Source of the DNA: Streptomyces violaceus
GTDB lineage: Bacteria; Actinomycetota; Actinomycetes; Streptomycetales; Streptomycetaceae
Direction: 5' to 3'
Assembly (NCBI GenBank): GCA_000715635.1
Contig: KL569152.1
Span: 373-8,102 of the forward strand
Length of the DNA stretch: 7,730 bases
Shown here: positions 1 through 5,801 of the stretch, one piece after another
How positions within the stretch are numbered: position 1 is the stretch's first letter
Layout: every line of letters starts with the position of its first letter
Translations under genes and position numbers: made by a program
The notes under the pieces: model-generated
What the model saw: only the letters and a program-made list of their open reading frames with translations
Databases searched by the model: none
Told to the model about the DNA's origin: nothing

Positions 1-200
1 ATCTCGGGGATGCCGGCGACGGCCATCGCGTCCAGCGCGGCCAGTTCCTCCTCGGCGATGCTCCGGTCGGCGAAATCGCCGGGATGGGCGGCGAGCCGGC
101 GGCGCAGCCCGGACACGGCGGAGCGCAGCTCCGTCACGCGCGGGTCCTCGTCGCCGCTGGTCACAGGCCCCTGCCGCTTCTGCTCCACGCTCCGCAACAC
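1..200 (-). CDS. Small hypothetical protein, DUF5955-like (3' end outside window)
   Basis: The first 66 codons of a leftward gene are visible; the rest lies beyond the window edge. The product is charged and mostly helical, with a segment reading DEDPRVTELRSAVSGLRRRL followed by AAHPGDF and IAEEELAALDAMA. From memory this matches the small Streptomyces family annotated DUF5955, whose function is unknown; the family call is tentative. No signal peptide or metal-binding motif is visible in this part. The start is uncertain. GTG (198-200) and the next codon TTG (195-197) both follow a strong GGGGGAGG, and the TTG has the better spacing (6 nt); a third in-frame start is GTG at 162-164. The gene is divergent from the nucleotidyltransferase gene, with about 195 nt between them. 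Confidence 0.6.
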   Translation of the reverse strand, partial: MLRSVEQKRQGPVTSGDEDPRVTELRSAVSGLRRRLAAHPGDFADRSIAEEELAALDAMAVAGIPE

Positions 201-395
201 AGTCCTCCCCCTCGCACCTCGTCGTGCGCGTGCCATTCCGACGCGAAGTCCCCCACACCGGGCACCGGTCGGACGCCCGGACGGTCGGTGCGGGCGAGAT
301 TAAACGACAGGGCCCACCAGGCGCCAGTCCATTGCGTCATCGACTTGCTCCGCTGCGTAACTTCTCGGCCCGGGATCGTGCGGTATGCAGGATCC
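201..395. other. Divergent intergenic region
   Basis: This spacer separates two divergently transcribed genes and must hold both promoters unless they are read from further away. I find no convincing -35/-10 pair and no long inverted repeat. The only clear signal is the GGGGGAGG ribosome binding site of the leftward gene at about 203-210. Confidence 0.4.
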
Positions 396-1010
396 ATGAC
401 GACACGGAAGACGCCGGGCAAGGCCCGAGAGGTTGCCGGGGTACTGCTCGCCGCCGGTGGCGGGCGTCGGCTCGGAGGGCGACCCAAGGCACTGCTCCTC
501 CATCGAGGGCGGCCGCTCGTGGAGCACGCGGTACGGGTGCTGCGGGAGGGCGGTTGCACACGGGTCCACGTAGTGCTGGGCGCCCGGTCCGAAGAGGTGC
601 GCGAACAGGCCGCCCTGCCGGACTGCGTCCTCGTCGACAACCCCGACTGGGAGCAGGGCATGGGCACGTCCCTGCGGGCCGGGCTCGACTCGCTCGCCGG
701 TACGGGCGCCCGGGCCGCCCTGGTCTCACTCGTCGACCAGCCCGGCATCGGCGCGGCGGCGGTGGCCCGGGTCCTCGGGGCACACAAGGGCGAGGAGTCG
801 CTGGTGTCAGCCGCGTACGACGGGGTGCGGGGCCATCCGGTCTTGTTCGGTGCCGCCCATTGGGCGGGTATCGCCGCGACCGCCACCGGGGACCGGGGGG
901 CACGCGCCTACCTGAAGGAACACGAGCCGGCGATCGTGCTCGTCGAGTGCGGGGACGTGGCCCGGCCCTTCGACATCGACACCGAGGCCGATCTGACCCA
1001 CCTTGAGTGA
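396..1010 (+). CDS. MobA/MocA-like NTP transferase (molybdenum cofactor cytidylyltransferase type)
   Basis: This 204-residue protein has the layout of the small nucleotidyltransferases related to MocA and MobA, which transfer CMP or GMP to molybdopterin. Residues 18-34 carry the signature LAAGGGRRLGGRPKALL, where the glycine loop, Arg and Lys bind the NTP. WEQGMGTSLRAGL (85-97) and SLVDQPG (111-117) follow; the DQP aspartate is the expected metal ligand. GHPVLF (146-151) and DIDTEADL (193-200) complete the fold. DQP is the form usual in MocA-like proteins, so CTP:molybdopterin transfer for a xanthine-dehydrogenase-type enzyme is the favoured role, but substrate cannot be settled from sequence. 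The ATG at 396 follows AGGA with short spacing; an in-frame GTG at 378 is an alternative. It ends at a hairpin before aceB and is probably transcribed alone. Confidence 0.85.
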   Translation: MTTRKTPGKAREVAGVLLAAGGGRRLGGRPKALLLHRGRPLVEHAVRVLREGGCTRVHVVLGARSEEVREQAALPDCVLVDNPDWEQGMGTSLRAGLDSLAGTGARAALVSLVDQPGIGAAAVARVLGAHKGEESLVSAAYDGVRGHPVLFGAAHWAGIAATATGDRGARAYLKEHEPAIVLVECGDVARPFDIDTEADLTHLE

Positions 1011-1014
1011 GCAG

Positions 1015-1033
1015 GGTGGCACGGAGCGCCACC
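1015..1033 (+). terminator. Hairpin terminator after the NTP transferase gene
   Basis: Four bases after the stop codon, GGTGGC (1015-1020) and GCCACC (1028-1033) form a perfect 6-bp stem with a 7-nt loop. A G-U and an A-T pair can extend it outward. TTTCCT follows on the plus strand, giving a short U-rich tail. It would insulate the aceB promoter from upstream transcription. Confidence 0.6.
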
Positions 1034-1070
1034 TTTCCTCGACCCGAAGAGTCTCGACATCAACACACGA

Positions 1071-1099
1071 TTGAACTTCCACTATGAGGAAACTAGTAT
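1071..1099 (+). promoter_or_regulatory. Probable aceB promoter
   Basis: TTGAAC (1071-1076) and TAGTAT (1094-1099) are separated by exactly 17 nt and match the -35/-10 pattern of vegetative Streptomyces promoters (TTGACA, TAGRRT). Transcription would start near 1105-1108, leaving a leader of about 110 nt before the aceB ATG. The segment is markedly AT-richer than its surroundings. TGAACT (1072-1077) and AGTTCA (1104-1109) form a further inverted repeat bracketing the promoter. Confidence 0.6.
1077..1091. promoter_or_regulatory. Candidate repressor operator (AllR/IclR-type) in the aceB promoter spacer
   Basis: TTCCACTATGAGGAA is an imperfect 15-bp palindrome: TTCC and GGAA form the outer arms, an inner C/G also pairs, and two position pairs around the centre do not. 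It lies wholly between the -35 and -10 elements, so a bound protein would block RNA polymerase. In S. coelicolor the IclR-family repressor AllR controls allantoin-pathway genes and responds to allantoate and glyoxylate. Malate synthase uses glyoxylate, so AllR is the natural candidate. The assignment to AllR is inference; the palindrome and its position are seen directly. Confidence 0.5.
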
Positions 1100-1112
1100 C
1101 CACAGTTCAGAA

Positions 1113-1172
1113 GCGCCCGAGGGCTCCGCGGGCGCCGAACGCCCGTATCCGGGAAGACTGGCACCCGGTGCC
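1113..1172 (+). other. Hairpin-forming segment in the aceB leader
   Basis: Just after the predicted transcription start, GCGCCCG (1113-1119) pairs with CGGGCGC (1129-1135) around a 9-nt loop. Further on, GGCACC (1160-1165) and GGTGCC (1167-1172) form a compact dyad around one C. Neither is followed by a U tract. They may stabilise the 5' end of the mRNA or simply reflect GC-rich sequence; I see no riboswitch core. Confidence 0.3.
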
Positions 1173-1218
1173 GAACCGCCGGCTCGTCTTCGTAGCTCGC
1201 TGAAGGAAGTGACCGTTC

Positions 1219-2844
1219 ATGTCCGTACCAGCGCCGTCCCCGCTGGCCATCGTCGACGCCGAGCCCCTGCCCCGGCAGGAGGAGGTCCTCACCGAAGCGG
1301 CGCTGGCCTTCGTGGCCGAGCTGCACCGGCGGTTCACACCCCGGCGTGACGAACTCCTCGCCCGCCGCGCCGAGCGCCGCGCCGAGATCGCCCGCACCTC
1401 CACCCTCGACTTCCTCCCGGAGACCGCCGCGATCCGCGCCGACGACTCCTGGAAGGTCGCCCCGAGTCCGGACGCCCTGAACGACCGCCGGGTCGAGATC
1501 ACCGGCCCGACCGACCGCAAGATGACCATCAACGCCCTCAACTCGGGCGCCAAGGTGTGGCTCGCGGACTTCGAGGACGCCTCCGCACCCACCTGGGAGA
1601 ACGTGGTCCTCGGCCAGCTCAACCTGAGCGACGCCTACACCCGGAACATCGACTTCACGGACGCGAAGTCCGGCAAGTCGTATGCCCTGAAGGCGAACGA
1701 GGAACTCGCCACGGTCGTCATGCGGCCGCGCGGCTGGCACCTGAACGAGCGTCACCTCGTCGACGCGGACGGCACCTCGGTGCCCGGCGCGCTGGTCGAC
1801 TTCGGCCTGTACTTCTTCCACAACGCCAAGCGCCTGCTGGGCCTCGGCAAGGGCCCGTACTTCTACCTCCCCAAGACGGAGTCGCACCTGGAGGCCCGCC
1901 TCTGGAACGAGGTCTTCGTCTTCGCCCAGGAGTACGTCGGCATCCCGCAGGGCACCGTCCGCGCGACCGTGCTGATCGAGACGATCACGGCCGCGTACGA
2001 GATGGAGGAGATCCTCTACGAGCTGCGCGACCACGCCTCCGGGCTGAACGCCGGCCGCTGGGACTATCTGTTCTCCATCGTCAAGAACTTCCGGGACGGC
2101 GGCGCCAAGTTCGTCCTGCCGGACCGCAACGCGGTGACGATGACGGCCCCGTTCATGCGCGCCTACACCGAACTCCTCGTCCGCACCTGCCACAAGCGCA
2201 GCGCGCACGCGATCGGCGGCATGGCGGCCTTCATCCCGTCGCGCCGGGACGCGGAGGTCAACAAGGTCGCCTTCGAGAAGGTCCGTGCCGACAAGGACCG
2301 CGAGGCGAAGGACGGTTTCGACGGCTCCTGGGTGGCCCACCCGGACCTGGTGCCGATCGCCATGGAGTCCTTCGACAAGGTCCTCGGCGAGAAGCCCAAC
2401 CAGAAGGACCGGCTGCGCGAGGACGTCGACGTCGAGGCGGCCGACCTGATCGCCATCGACTCGCTCGACGCCAAGCCCTCGTACGCGGGCCTGGTGAACG
2501 CCGTGCAGGTCGGCATCCGTTACATCGAGGCCTGGCTGCGCGGGCTCGGCGCGGTCGCGATCTTCAACCTGATGGAGGACGCGGCCACCGCCGAGATCTC
2601 CCGCTCGCAGATCTGGCAGTGGATCAACGCGGAGGTCGTCCTCGACAACGGCGAGCAGGTCACCGCCGAGCTGGCCCGCAAGGTCGCCGCCGAGGAACTC
2701 GCGAACATCCGCGCCGAGATCGGCGACGAGGCCTTCGCGGCCGGCAACTGGCAGCAGGCGCACGATCTGCTGTTGACGGTCTCCCTCGACGAGGACTACG
2801 CCGACTTCCTCACGCTGCCGGCGTACGAGCAGCTCAAGGGCTGA
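1219..2844 (+). CDS. aceB: Malate synthase A
   Basis: Malate synthase condenses glyoxylate with acetyl-CoA to give malate and CoA in the cytoplasm. At 541 residues it has the length of the A class (about 530-550), not the 720-residue G class. RPRGWHL (169-175) holds the Arg expected to bind glyoxylate (R171). [15 protein letters not shown] with E254, and [17 protein letters not shown] (270-286) with D282, supply the Mg2+ ligands; the latter is the family signature. [12 protein letters not shown] and [10 protein letters not shown] follow, and [12 protein letters not shown] near 451-462 carries the catalytic base Asp (D454). All key residues are present, so the enzyme should be active. The ATG at 1219 follows AAGGAAGTG. 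No isocitrate lyase gene is nearby, so the glyoxylate may come from purine or allantoin breakdown as well as the glyoxylate shunt. Terminated by the hairpin at 2869-2903. Confidence 0.97.
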   Translation: MSVPAPSPLAIVDAEPLPRQEEVLTEAALAFVAELHRRFTPRRDELLARRAERRAEIARTSTLDFLPETAAIRADDSWKVAPSPDALNDRRVEITGPTDRKMTINALNSGAKVWLADFEDASAPTWENVVLGQLNLSDAYTRNIDFTDAKSGKSYALKANEELATVVMRPRGWHLNERHLVDADGTSVPGALVDFGLYFFHNAKRLLGLGKGPYFYLPKTESHLEARLWNEVFVFAQEYVGIPQGTVRATVLIETITAAYEMEEILYELRDHASGLNAGRWDYLFSIVKNFRDGGAKFVLPDRNAVTMTAPFMRAYTELLVRTCHKRSAHAIGGMAAFIPSRRDAEVNKVAFEKVRADKDREAKDGFDGSWVAHPDLVPIAMESFDKVLGEKPNQKDRLREDVDVEAADLIAIDSLDAKPSYAGLVNAVQVGIRYIEAWLRGLGAVAIFNLMEDAATAEISRSQIWQWINAEVVLDNGEQVTAELARKVAAEELANIRAEIGDEAFAAGNWQQAHDLLLTVSLDEDYADFLTLPAYEQLKG

Positions 2845-2860
2845 CTGTCGGGTCGAACCG

Positions 2861-3130
2861 CTAGCGCTCCGAGTGGCCCAGGGTCTTTCCCGGGGCCACT
2901 CGGTCGCGTACGGCCTTCTTCACGGCGGTCGGCTCGGGGAAGCCCTGTTCGCGCCGGTCCCAGACGACCTCGTCGCCGACGCGGACGACGAACACGCCGC
3001 CCTTGCCCGGCTTCAGCGCCAGTTCCGTCAGTTCCGCCTCGAAGGTCGTGAGCAACTCCTGCGCCAGCCATGCCGCTCGGGGCAGCCAGCGGCACTGGGT
3101 GCAGTACTCGATCTCCACACGGCCACTCAT
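2861..3130 (-). CDS. Rdx (SelT/SelW/SelH-like) thioredoxin-fold protein
   Basis: An 89-residue cytoplasmic protein of the Rdx family, the cysteine-containing bacterial relatives of selenoprotein W. The hallmark is a CxxC redox motif right after the first beta strand: VEIEYCTQCRW, with C10 and C13 (C13 in the selenocysteine position of the animal homologues). The rest fits the family: LALKPGKGGVFVVRVGDEVV (residues 37-56), then WDRREQGFPEP and a closing VKKAVRD helix. A thiol-disulfide or glutathione-linked role is known for relatives; the substrate here is unknown. The start ATG (3128-3130) overlaps the stop TGA of the HipA-like gene as ATGA. The sequence before it has no good Shine-Dalgarno, so translation probably depends on ribosomes finishing the kinase gene. 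It converges on aceB with only 16 nt between stop codons. Confidence 0.88.
   Translation of the reverse strand: MSGRVEIEYCTQCRWLPRAAWLAQELLTTFEAELTELALKPGKGGVFVVRVGDEVVWDRREQGFPEPTAVKKAVRDRVAPGKTLGHSER
2869..2903. terminator. Strong hairpin, probable bidirectional terminator for aceB and the hipA-like/rdx operon
   Basis: CCGAGTGGCC (2869-2878) is perfectly complementary to GGCCACTCGG (2894-2903). One more C-G pair extends the stem, then after an A/G mismatch three further G-C pairs close on the loop TCTTT. It starts 24 nt after the aceB stop codon and lies inside the last codons of the rdx gene (from about GKTL to the end). There is no long U tract on either strand, common for Streptomyces terminators. 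Confidence 0.65.
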
Positions 3131-4041
3131 CCGAGGTGCACCGACCAATCCTGTTGGGCCGCGGGTTTGCCGTGCAGGTCGGGGACCTGCTTGAGCCACG
3201 CGGGTCGTCCTTGCCGGGTTCTCGCCGCCCGGACGGCCTCCTCTGCGGCGAGCTCCTCCCGGGTGGGGAATCCGGTGGGCAGCCAGGCCTCGGAGGACCG
3301 CACGCGCGCGTGGAGGTACGTCACATACGCCTCGCGTGCCTCGTCCGGGGTGGCGAAGCCGGGCTCGTCCGCGAGCCAGGCGTCGGGGACCTCCGCGAGG
3401 ATGCCGCGCAGCAGCTCCTCCGTCACCCGGGGAGCCAACTCGGCGTCGGCGGCCCGCACATCGGGCCCGTATTGGCCGAGGGCGTGGTGCCGGAAGTCGT
3501 AGGCCTTGGCCGGGTCGGCGCCGTCCCAGCGGTGATGGAAGACGAGGGCGGCGCCATGGTCGATCAGCCACAGGCGCGGGGGCGCGACGCCCAAGGTGGG
3601 CCAGACCATCAGGTTGGAGCTGTGGACCGTGCGGTCGACGTTCACGGTGAGGGCGTCGAGCCAGACGATGCTCCCCGCCTCCAGCGGGTCCACGGGAAAG
3701 ACCCGGGCGATCTCCGGCGTGAAGTCCCGGGCGCCCGGCAGATAGTCCATGCCGAGATTGACGCCCGCGCTGGCCGCGTGCAGGTCCCGCACCTCCTGGT
3801 GGGGCTCGCTGTCGGCGATCGCCGGGTCGAAGCGCACGAGGACCAGCTCGGGGAACCGCAGCCCGAGGGCACGGGCCAGTTCGCCCACGATCACCTCGGC
3901 GACCAGCGCCTTGCGGCCCTGCGCGGAGCCGGTGAACTTGACGACATAGGTACCCAGGTCGTCCGCCTCGACGACGCCGGGGACGGAGCCGCCGGATCGC
4001 AGGGGTGCGACATAGCGGGTGGCGGTGACCTCGGACAGCAT
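3127..4041 (-). CDS. HipA family kinase (HipA_2-like)
   Basis: A 304-residue protein resembling the short actinobacterial HipA-type kinases. MLSEVTATRYVAPLRSGGS opens the protein. GTYVVKF with K35, and GRKALVAEVIVGELARALGL (42-61), suit an ATP-binding lobe with its Lys/Glu. LTVNVDRTVHSSNLMVW (131-147) is the catalytic loop (D136, N143), and WLIDHGAAL (158-166) carries the Mg2+-binding Asp (D161). Classical HipA phosphorylates Glu-tRNA synthetase as a persistence toxin. No HipB-like DNA-binding partner is present here, so toxin-antitoxin function is not supported and the substrate is unknown. The C-terminus has a Trp/Lys-rich extension (WLKQVPDLHGKPAAQQDW, 282-299). The ATG at 4041 follows GGTGGGGGG; an in-frame GTG 12 codons earlier lacks a ribosome binding site. 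It overlaps the downstream rdx gene by ATGA. An iron box lies 60 nt upstream. Confidence 0.82.
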   Translation of the reverse strand: MLSEVTATRYVAPLRSGGSVPGVVEADDLGTYVVKFTGSAQGRKALVAEVIVGELARALGLRFPELVLVRFDPAIADSEPHQEVRDLHAASAGVNLGMDYLPGARDFTPEIARVFPVDPLEAGSIVWLDALTVNVDRTVHSSNLMVWPTLGVAPPRLWLIDHGAALVFHHRWDGADPAKAYDFRHHALGQYGPDVRAADAELAPRVTEELLRGILAEVPDAWLADEPGFATPDEAREAYVTYLHARVRSSEAWLPTGFPTREELAAEEAVRAARTRQGRPAWLKQVPDLHGKPAAQQDWSVHLG

Positions 4042-4101
4042 CCCCCCACCGTACCCGGGCAGTTCGCTCACCCGAGCGATCACAGACGCCCCGACGCTAG
4101 G

Positions 4102-4120
4102 TAAGGTAAGCCTTGCCTTA
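4102..4120. promoter_or_regulatory. Iron box (DtxR/IdeR/DmdR-type operator)
   Basis: TAAGGTAAGCCTTGCCTTA is a 19-bp palindrome with 8 of 9 position pairs complementary. Against the degenerate iron-box consensus TWAGGTTAGSCTWACCTWA it differs at two positions. Such boxes bind DmdR1/IdeR repressors with Fe2+ and sit at promoters of siderophore synthesis and uptake genes. Neighbours give two readings. It lies 60 nt upstream of the leftward HipA-like kinase start. It also lies 16-26 nt before the rightward FecCD-permease remnant and about 170 nt before the APC permease. I cannot identify a clean -10/-35 pair on either strand, so the direction of control is open. Confidence 0.7.
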
Positions 4121-4136
4121 TCGATCACGGGCCGAC

Positions 4137-4211
4137 ACCGGACTGATGACGGCGGTGATCGGCACGCCGTACTTCCTGTGTCTGCCGGTACGGGGCAGGA
4201 AGGCGACATAA
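4137..4211 (+). pseudogene. C-terminal remnant of a FecCD-type siderophore ABC permease
   Basis: Read in the plus frame ending at TAA 4209-4211, this stretch gives TGLMTAVIGTPYFLCLPVRG followed by RKAT. That closely resembles the extreme C-terminus of FecCD/FepD-type siderophore permeases, whose last helix typically reads GV(V/L)TAxxGxPxFLxLL followed by basic residues. Upstream in the same frame the similarity stops around 4137, and a stop codon (TAA 4107-4109) lies in the iron box. About 300 residues are therefore missing, and no initiation site fits. I infer that a deletion joined an iron-box promoter region to the tail of the operon it once drove. An unrelated 21-codon ORF (ATG 4146) is the alternative, but its sequence match makes that less likely. 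Confidence 0.5.
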
Positions 4212-4291
4212 GACCCTGAAAGGTCATCAATGTCTAAAATGCCTCACACCTGCCTGTTGTATGGATCCACGCACAACGGGAGTGAGGGAGC
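4212..4291 (+). promoter_or_regulatory. Probable promoter region of the permease/stress-protein operon
   Basis: This AT-richer stretch precedes the APC permease start. GACC (4212-4215) and GGTC (4222-4225) form a small dyad. TAAAAT (4235-4240) and TATGGA (4260-4265) are both possible -10 boxes, but neither has a good -35 at 16-18 nt. The ribosome binding site is GGGAGTGAGGG (4278-4288). Confidence 0.35.
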
Positions 4292-5800
4292 ATGGCCAAG
4301 GACATCACGGACGCGGGGCCGCCACCGTCCGCGAGCCTGAAGCCCAATGCGATCGGGTTCCTCGACGCGCTGGTCATCGGGCTCAACGCGACCTCACCGG
4401 CGTACTCGGTGGCGGCGGTCATCGGCCCGGTCGTGGCACTGGTGGGCATCTACGCCCCCGGCGTGATGGTCGCGTCGTTCGTGCCGATGCTGCTGATCGC
4501 GTCGGCGTTCTACTACCTCAACAAGGTCGACCAGGACTGCGGTACGACCTTCTCCTGGGTCACCCGGGCCATGGGGCCGTGGGCGGGCTGGCTGGGCGGC
4601 TGGGCCATCACGATGACGGGTGTCCTGGTCGTCGGGTCGCTGGCCGATGTGGCCGTGACCTTCTTCCTGCTCGCCGTCGGCCTGGACAGCTGGGCGGACA
4701 ACGACGTCGTGCGCCAGGTGCTGACCGTGCTGCTCATCCTGGTGATGACGGCCGTCTGCGTGATCGGCATCGACGTGTCGGCCAAGGTGCAGAACGTCCT
4801 CATCCTGGCGCAGGTCGCCTGTCTGCTGGTCTTCGCCGTGGTGGCGCTCTACCGCGTCTACGCCGACACCGGCACCCTCGACTCCATCGAACCGGAGTTC
4901 AGCTGGCTCGATCCCTTCGGAGCGGGCGGGGCGTCCCTGACCGCCGCCCTGCTGCTGGGCGTGTTCATCTACTGGGGGTGGGAGTCGGCGGTCAACCTCA
5001 CCGAGGAGACCGAGGACTCCGCCACCGCCCCCGGCAAGGCGGCCGTGTGGTCGACGGTGCTGCTGCTGGTGACCTATGTGGCGGTCGGCTTCGCGGTCGT
5101 GGCCTACGCCGGAACGGCCTACCTGGCCGAGAACGCGGCGGAGGAGGAGTTCATCTTCGCGCTGCTCGCCGAAGAGGCGATGGGCGGCTGGGACTGGGTC
5201 GTACTGCTGGCGGTGTCGACGTCCGCGCTCGCGTCCACGCAGACGACGATCATCCCGGCGTCGCGCACGGGCCTGTCGATGGCCCGCCGGCACGCGCTGC
5301 CCGCGCACTTCGGCCGCATCAACCCCCGGTTCCGCACCCCCGACGTGAGCACCTGGTGGGTCGCCGGCATCGCCATCGTCTGGTATCTCGTCCTCTACCA
5401 CATCAGCGAGAACGCCCTCTTCGACTCGCTGACCGCGCTGTCCCTGCTGATCGCGTTTTACTACGCGCTCACGGGTGTCGCGTGTGCGGTCTACTACCGC
5501 CGCCAGCTGACCCGCAGCGTGCGCAACTTCTTCCTGATCGGGCTCGGCCCCCTGGTCGGTGCCGGGCTGCTGGCGTGGCTGCTGGTGGAATCCGTGGCGG
5601 ACATGTCCGACCCCGCCAACTCCTACAGCGGCGTCTCCTGGTTCGGGCTCGGTCCCCCGCTGGTCATCGGTATCGGCATCATCGTCACGGGCGTGATCCT
5701 CATGGTGGTGTGGCGGCTGATGGCCCCCGTTTTCTGGTCGGAACACCCCAGCGTGGTCGACCCCGGCCTCGTCCCCGGCAAGCACGGCAAGGAGTCCTGA
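4292..5800 (+). CDS. APC superfamily amino acid permease
   Basis: A 502-residue integral membrane protein with about twelve hydrophobic segments (near residues 25-53, 57-77, 100-128, 141-162, 166-187, 213-233, 253-275, 299-320, 354-370, 376-402, 412-433 and 452-478). Family features include IGLNATSPAYSVAAVIG (29-45) in the first, partly unwound helix; DQDCGTTFSWVTRAMGPWAG (80-99); FIYWGWESAVNLTEET (225-240); and the cytoplasmic loop ASRTGLSMARRHALPAHFGR (323-342), followed by a conserved RTP. It should import amino acids or amines with protons or cations, or exchange them; the substrate is not readable from sequence. The N-terminus is cytoplasmic without a signal peptide. The ATG follows GGGAGTGAGGGAGC. 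The stop codon is one base before the universal stress protein start, so the two are co-transcribed and probably translationally coupled. Confidence 0.92.
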   Translation: MAKDITDAGPPPSASLKPNAIGFLDALVIGLNATSPAYSVAAVIGPVVALVGIYAPGVMVASFVPMLLIASAFYYLNKVDQDCGTTFSWVTRAMGPWAGWLGGWAITMTGVLVVGSLADVAVTFFLLAVGLDSWADNDVVRQVLTVLLILVMTAVCVIGIDVSAKVQNVLILAQVACLLVFAVVALYRVYADTGTLDSIEPEFSWLDPFGAGGASLTAALLLGVFIYWGWESAVNLTEETEDSATAPGKAAVWSTVLLLVTYVAVGFAVVAYAGTAYLAENAAEEEFIFALLAEEAMGGWDWVVLLAVSTSALASTQTTIIPASRTGLSMARRHALPAHFGRINPRFRTPDVSTWWVAGIAIVWYLVLYHISENALFDSLTALSLLIAFYYALTGVACAVYYRRQLTRSVRNFFLIGLGPLVGAGLLAWLLVESVADMSDPANSYSGVSWFGLGPPLVIGIGIIVTGVILMVVWRLMAPVFWSEHPSVVDPGLVPGKHGKES

Positions 5801-5801
5801 G

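Noticed and set aside
1071..1349. Leader peptide or small gene starting in the aceB promoter
   Set aside because: The frame opens with TTG inside the -35 box, upstream of the predicted transcription start, and overlaps aceB in another frame.
1093..2763. Long minus-strand open frame opposite aceB (556 codons)
   Set aside because: It mirrors the aceB reading frame in high-GC DNA, reads as repetitive Val/Asp/Arg/Gly-rich sequence without any family motif, and aceB has every catalytic residue.
3127..4041. HipA-like gene as half of a toxin-antitoxin module
   Set aside because: No HipB-like helix-turn-helix gene is next to it; the partner is an Rdx redox protein and the kinase belongs to the short non-toxin-type group.
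4172..4202. Inverted repeat CTTCCTG/CAGGAAG as an operator or terminator
   Set aside because: It falls inside the permease remnant, has a 17-nt loop with a competing inner pairing, and no U tract follows.
4146..4211. A 21-codon microprotein gene with ATG at 4146
   Set aside because: No ribosome binding site precedes it, and its sequence fits the C-terminal helix of FecCD permeases, so a gene remnant is the better account.
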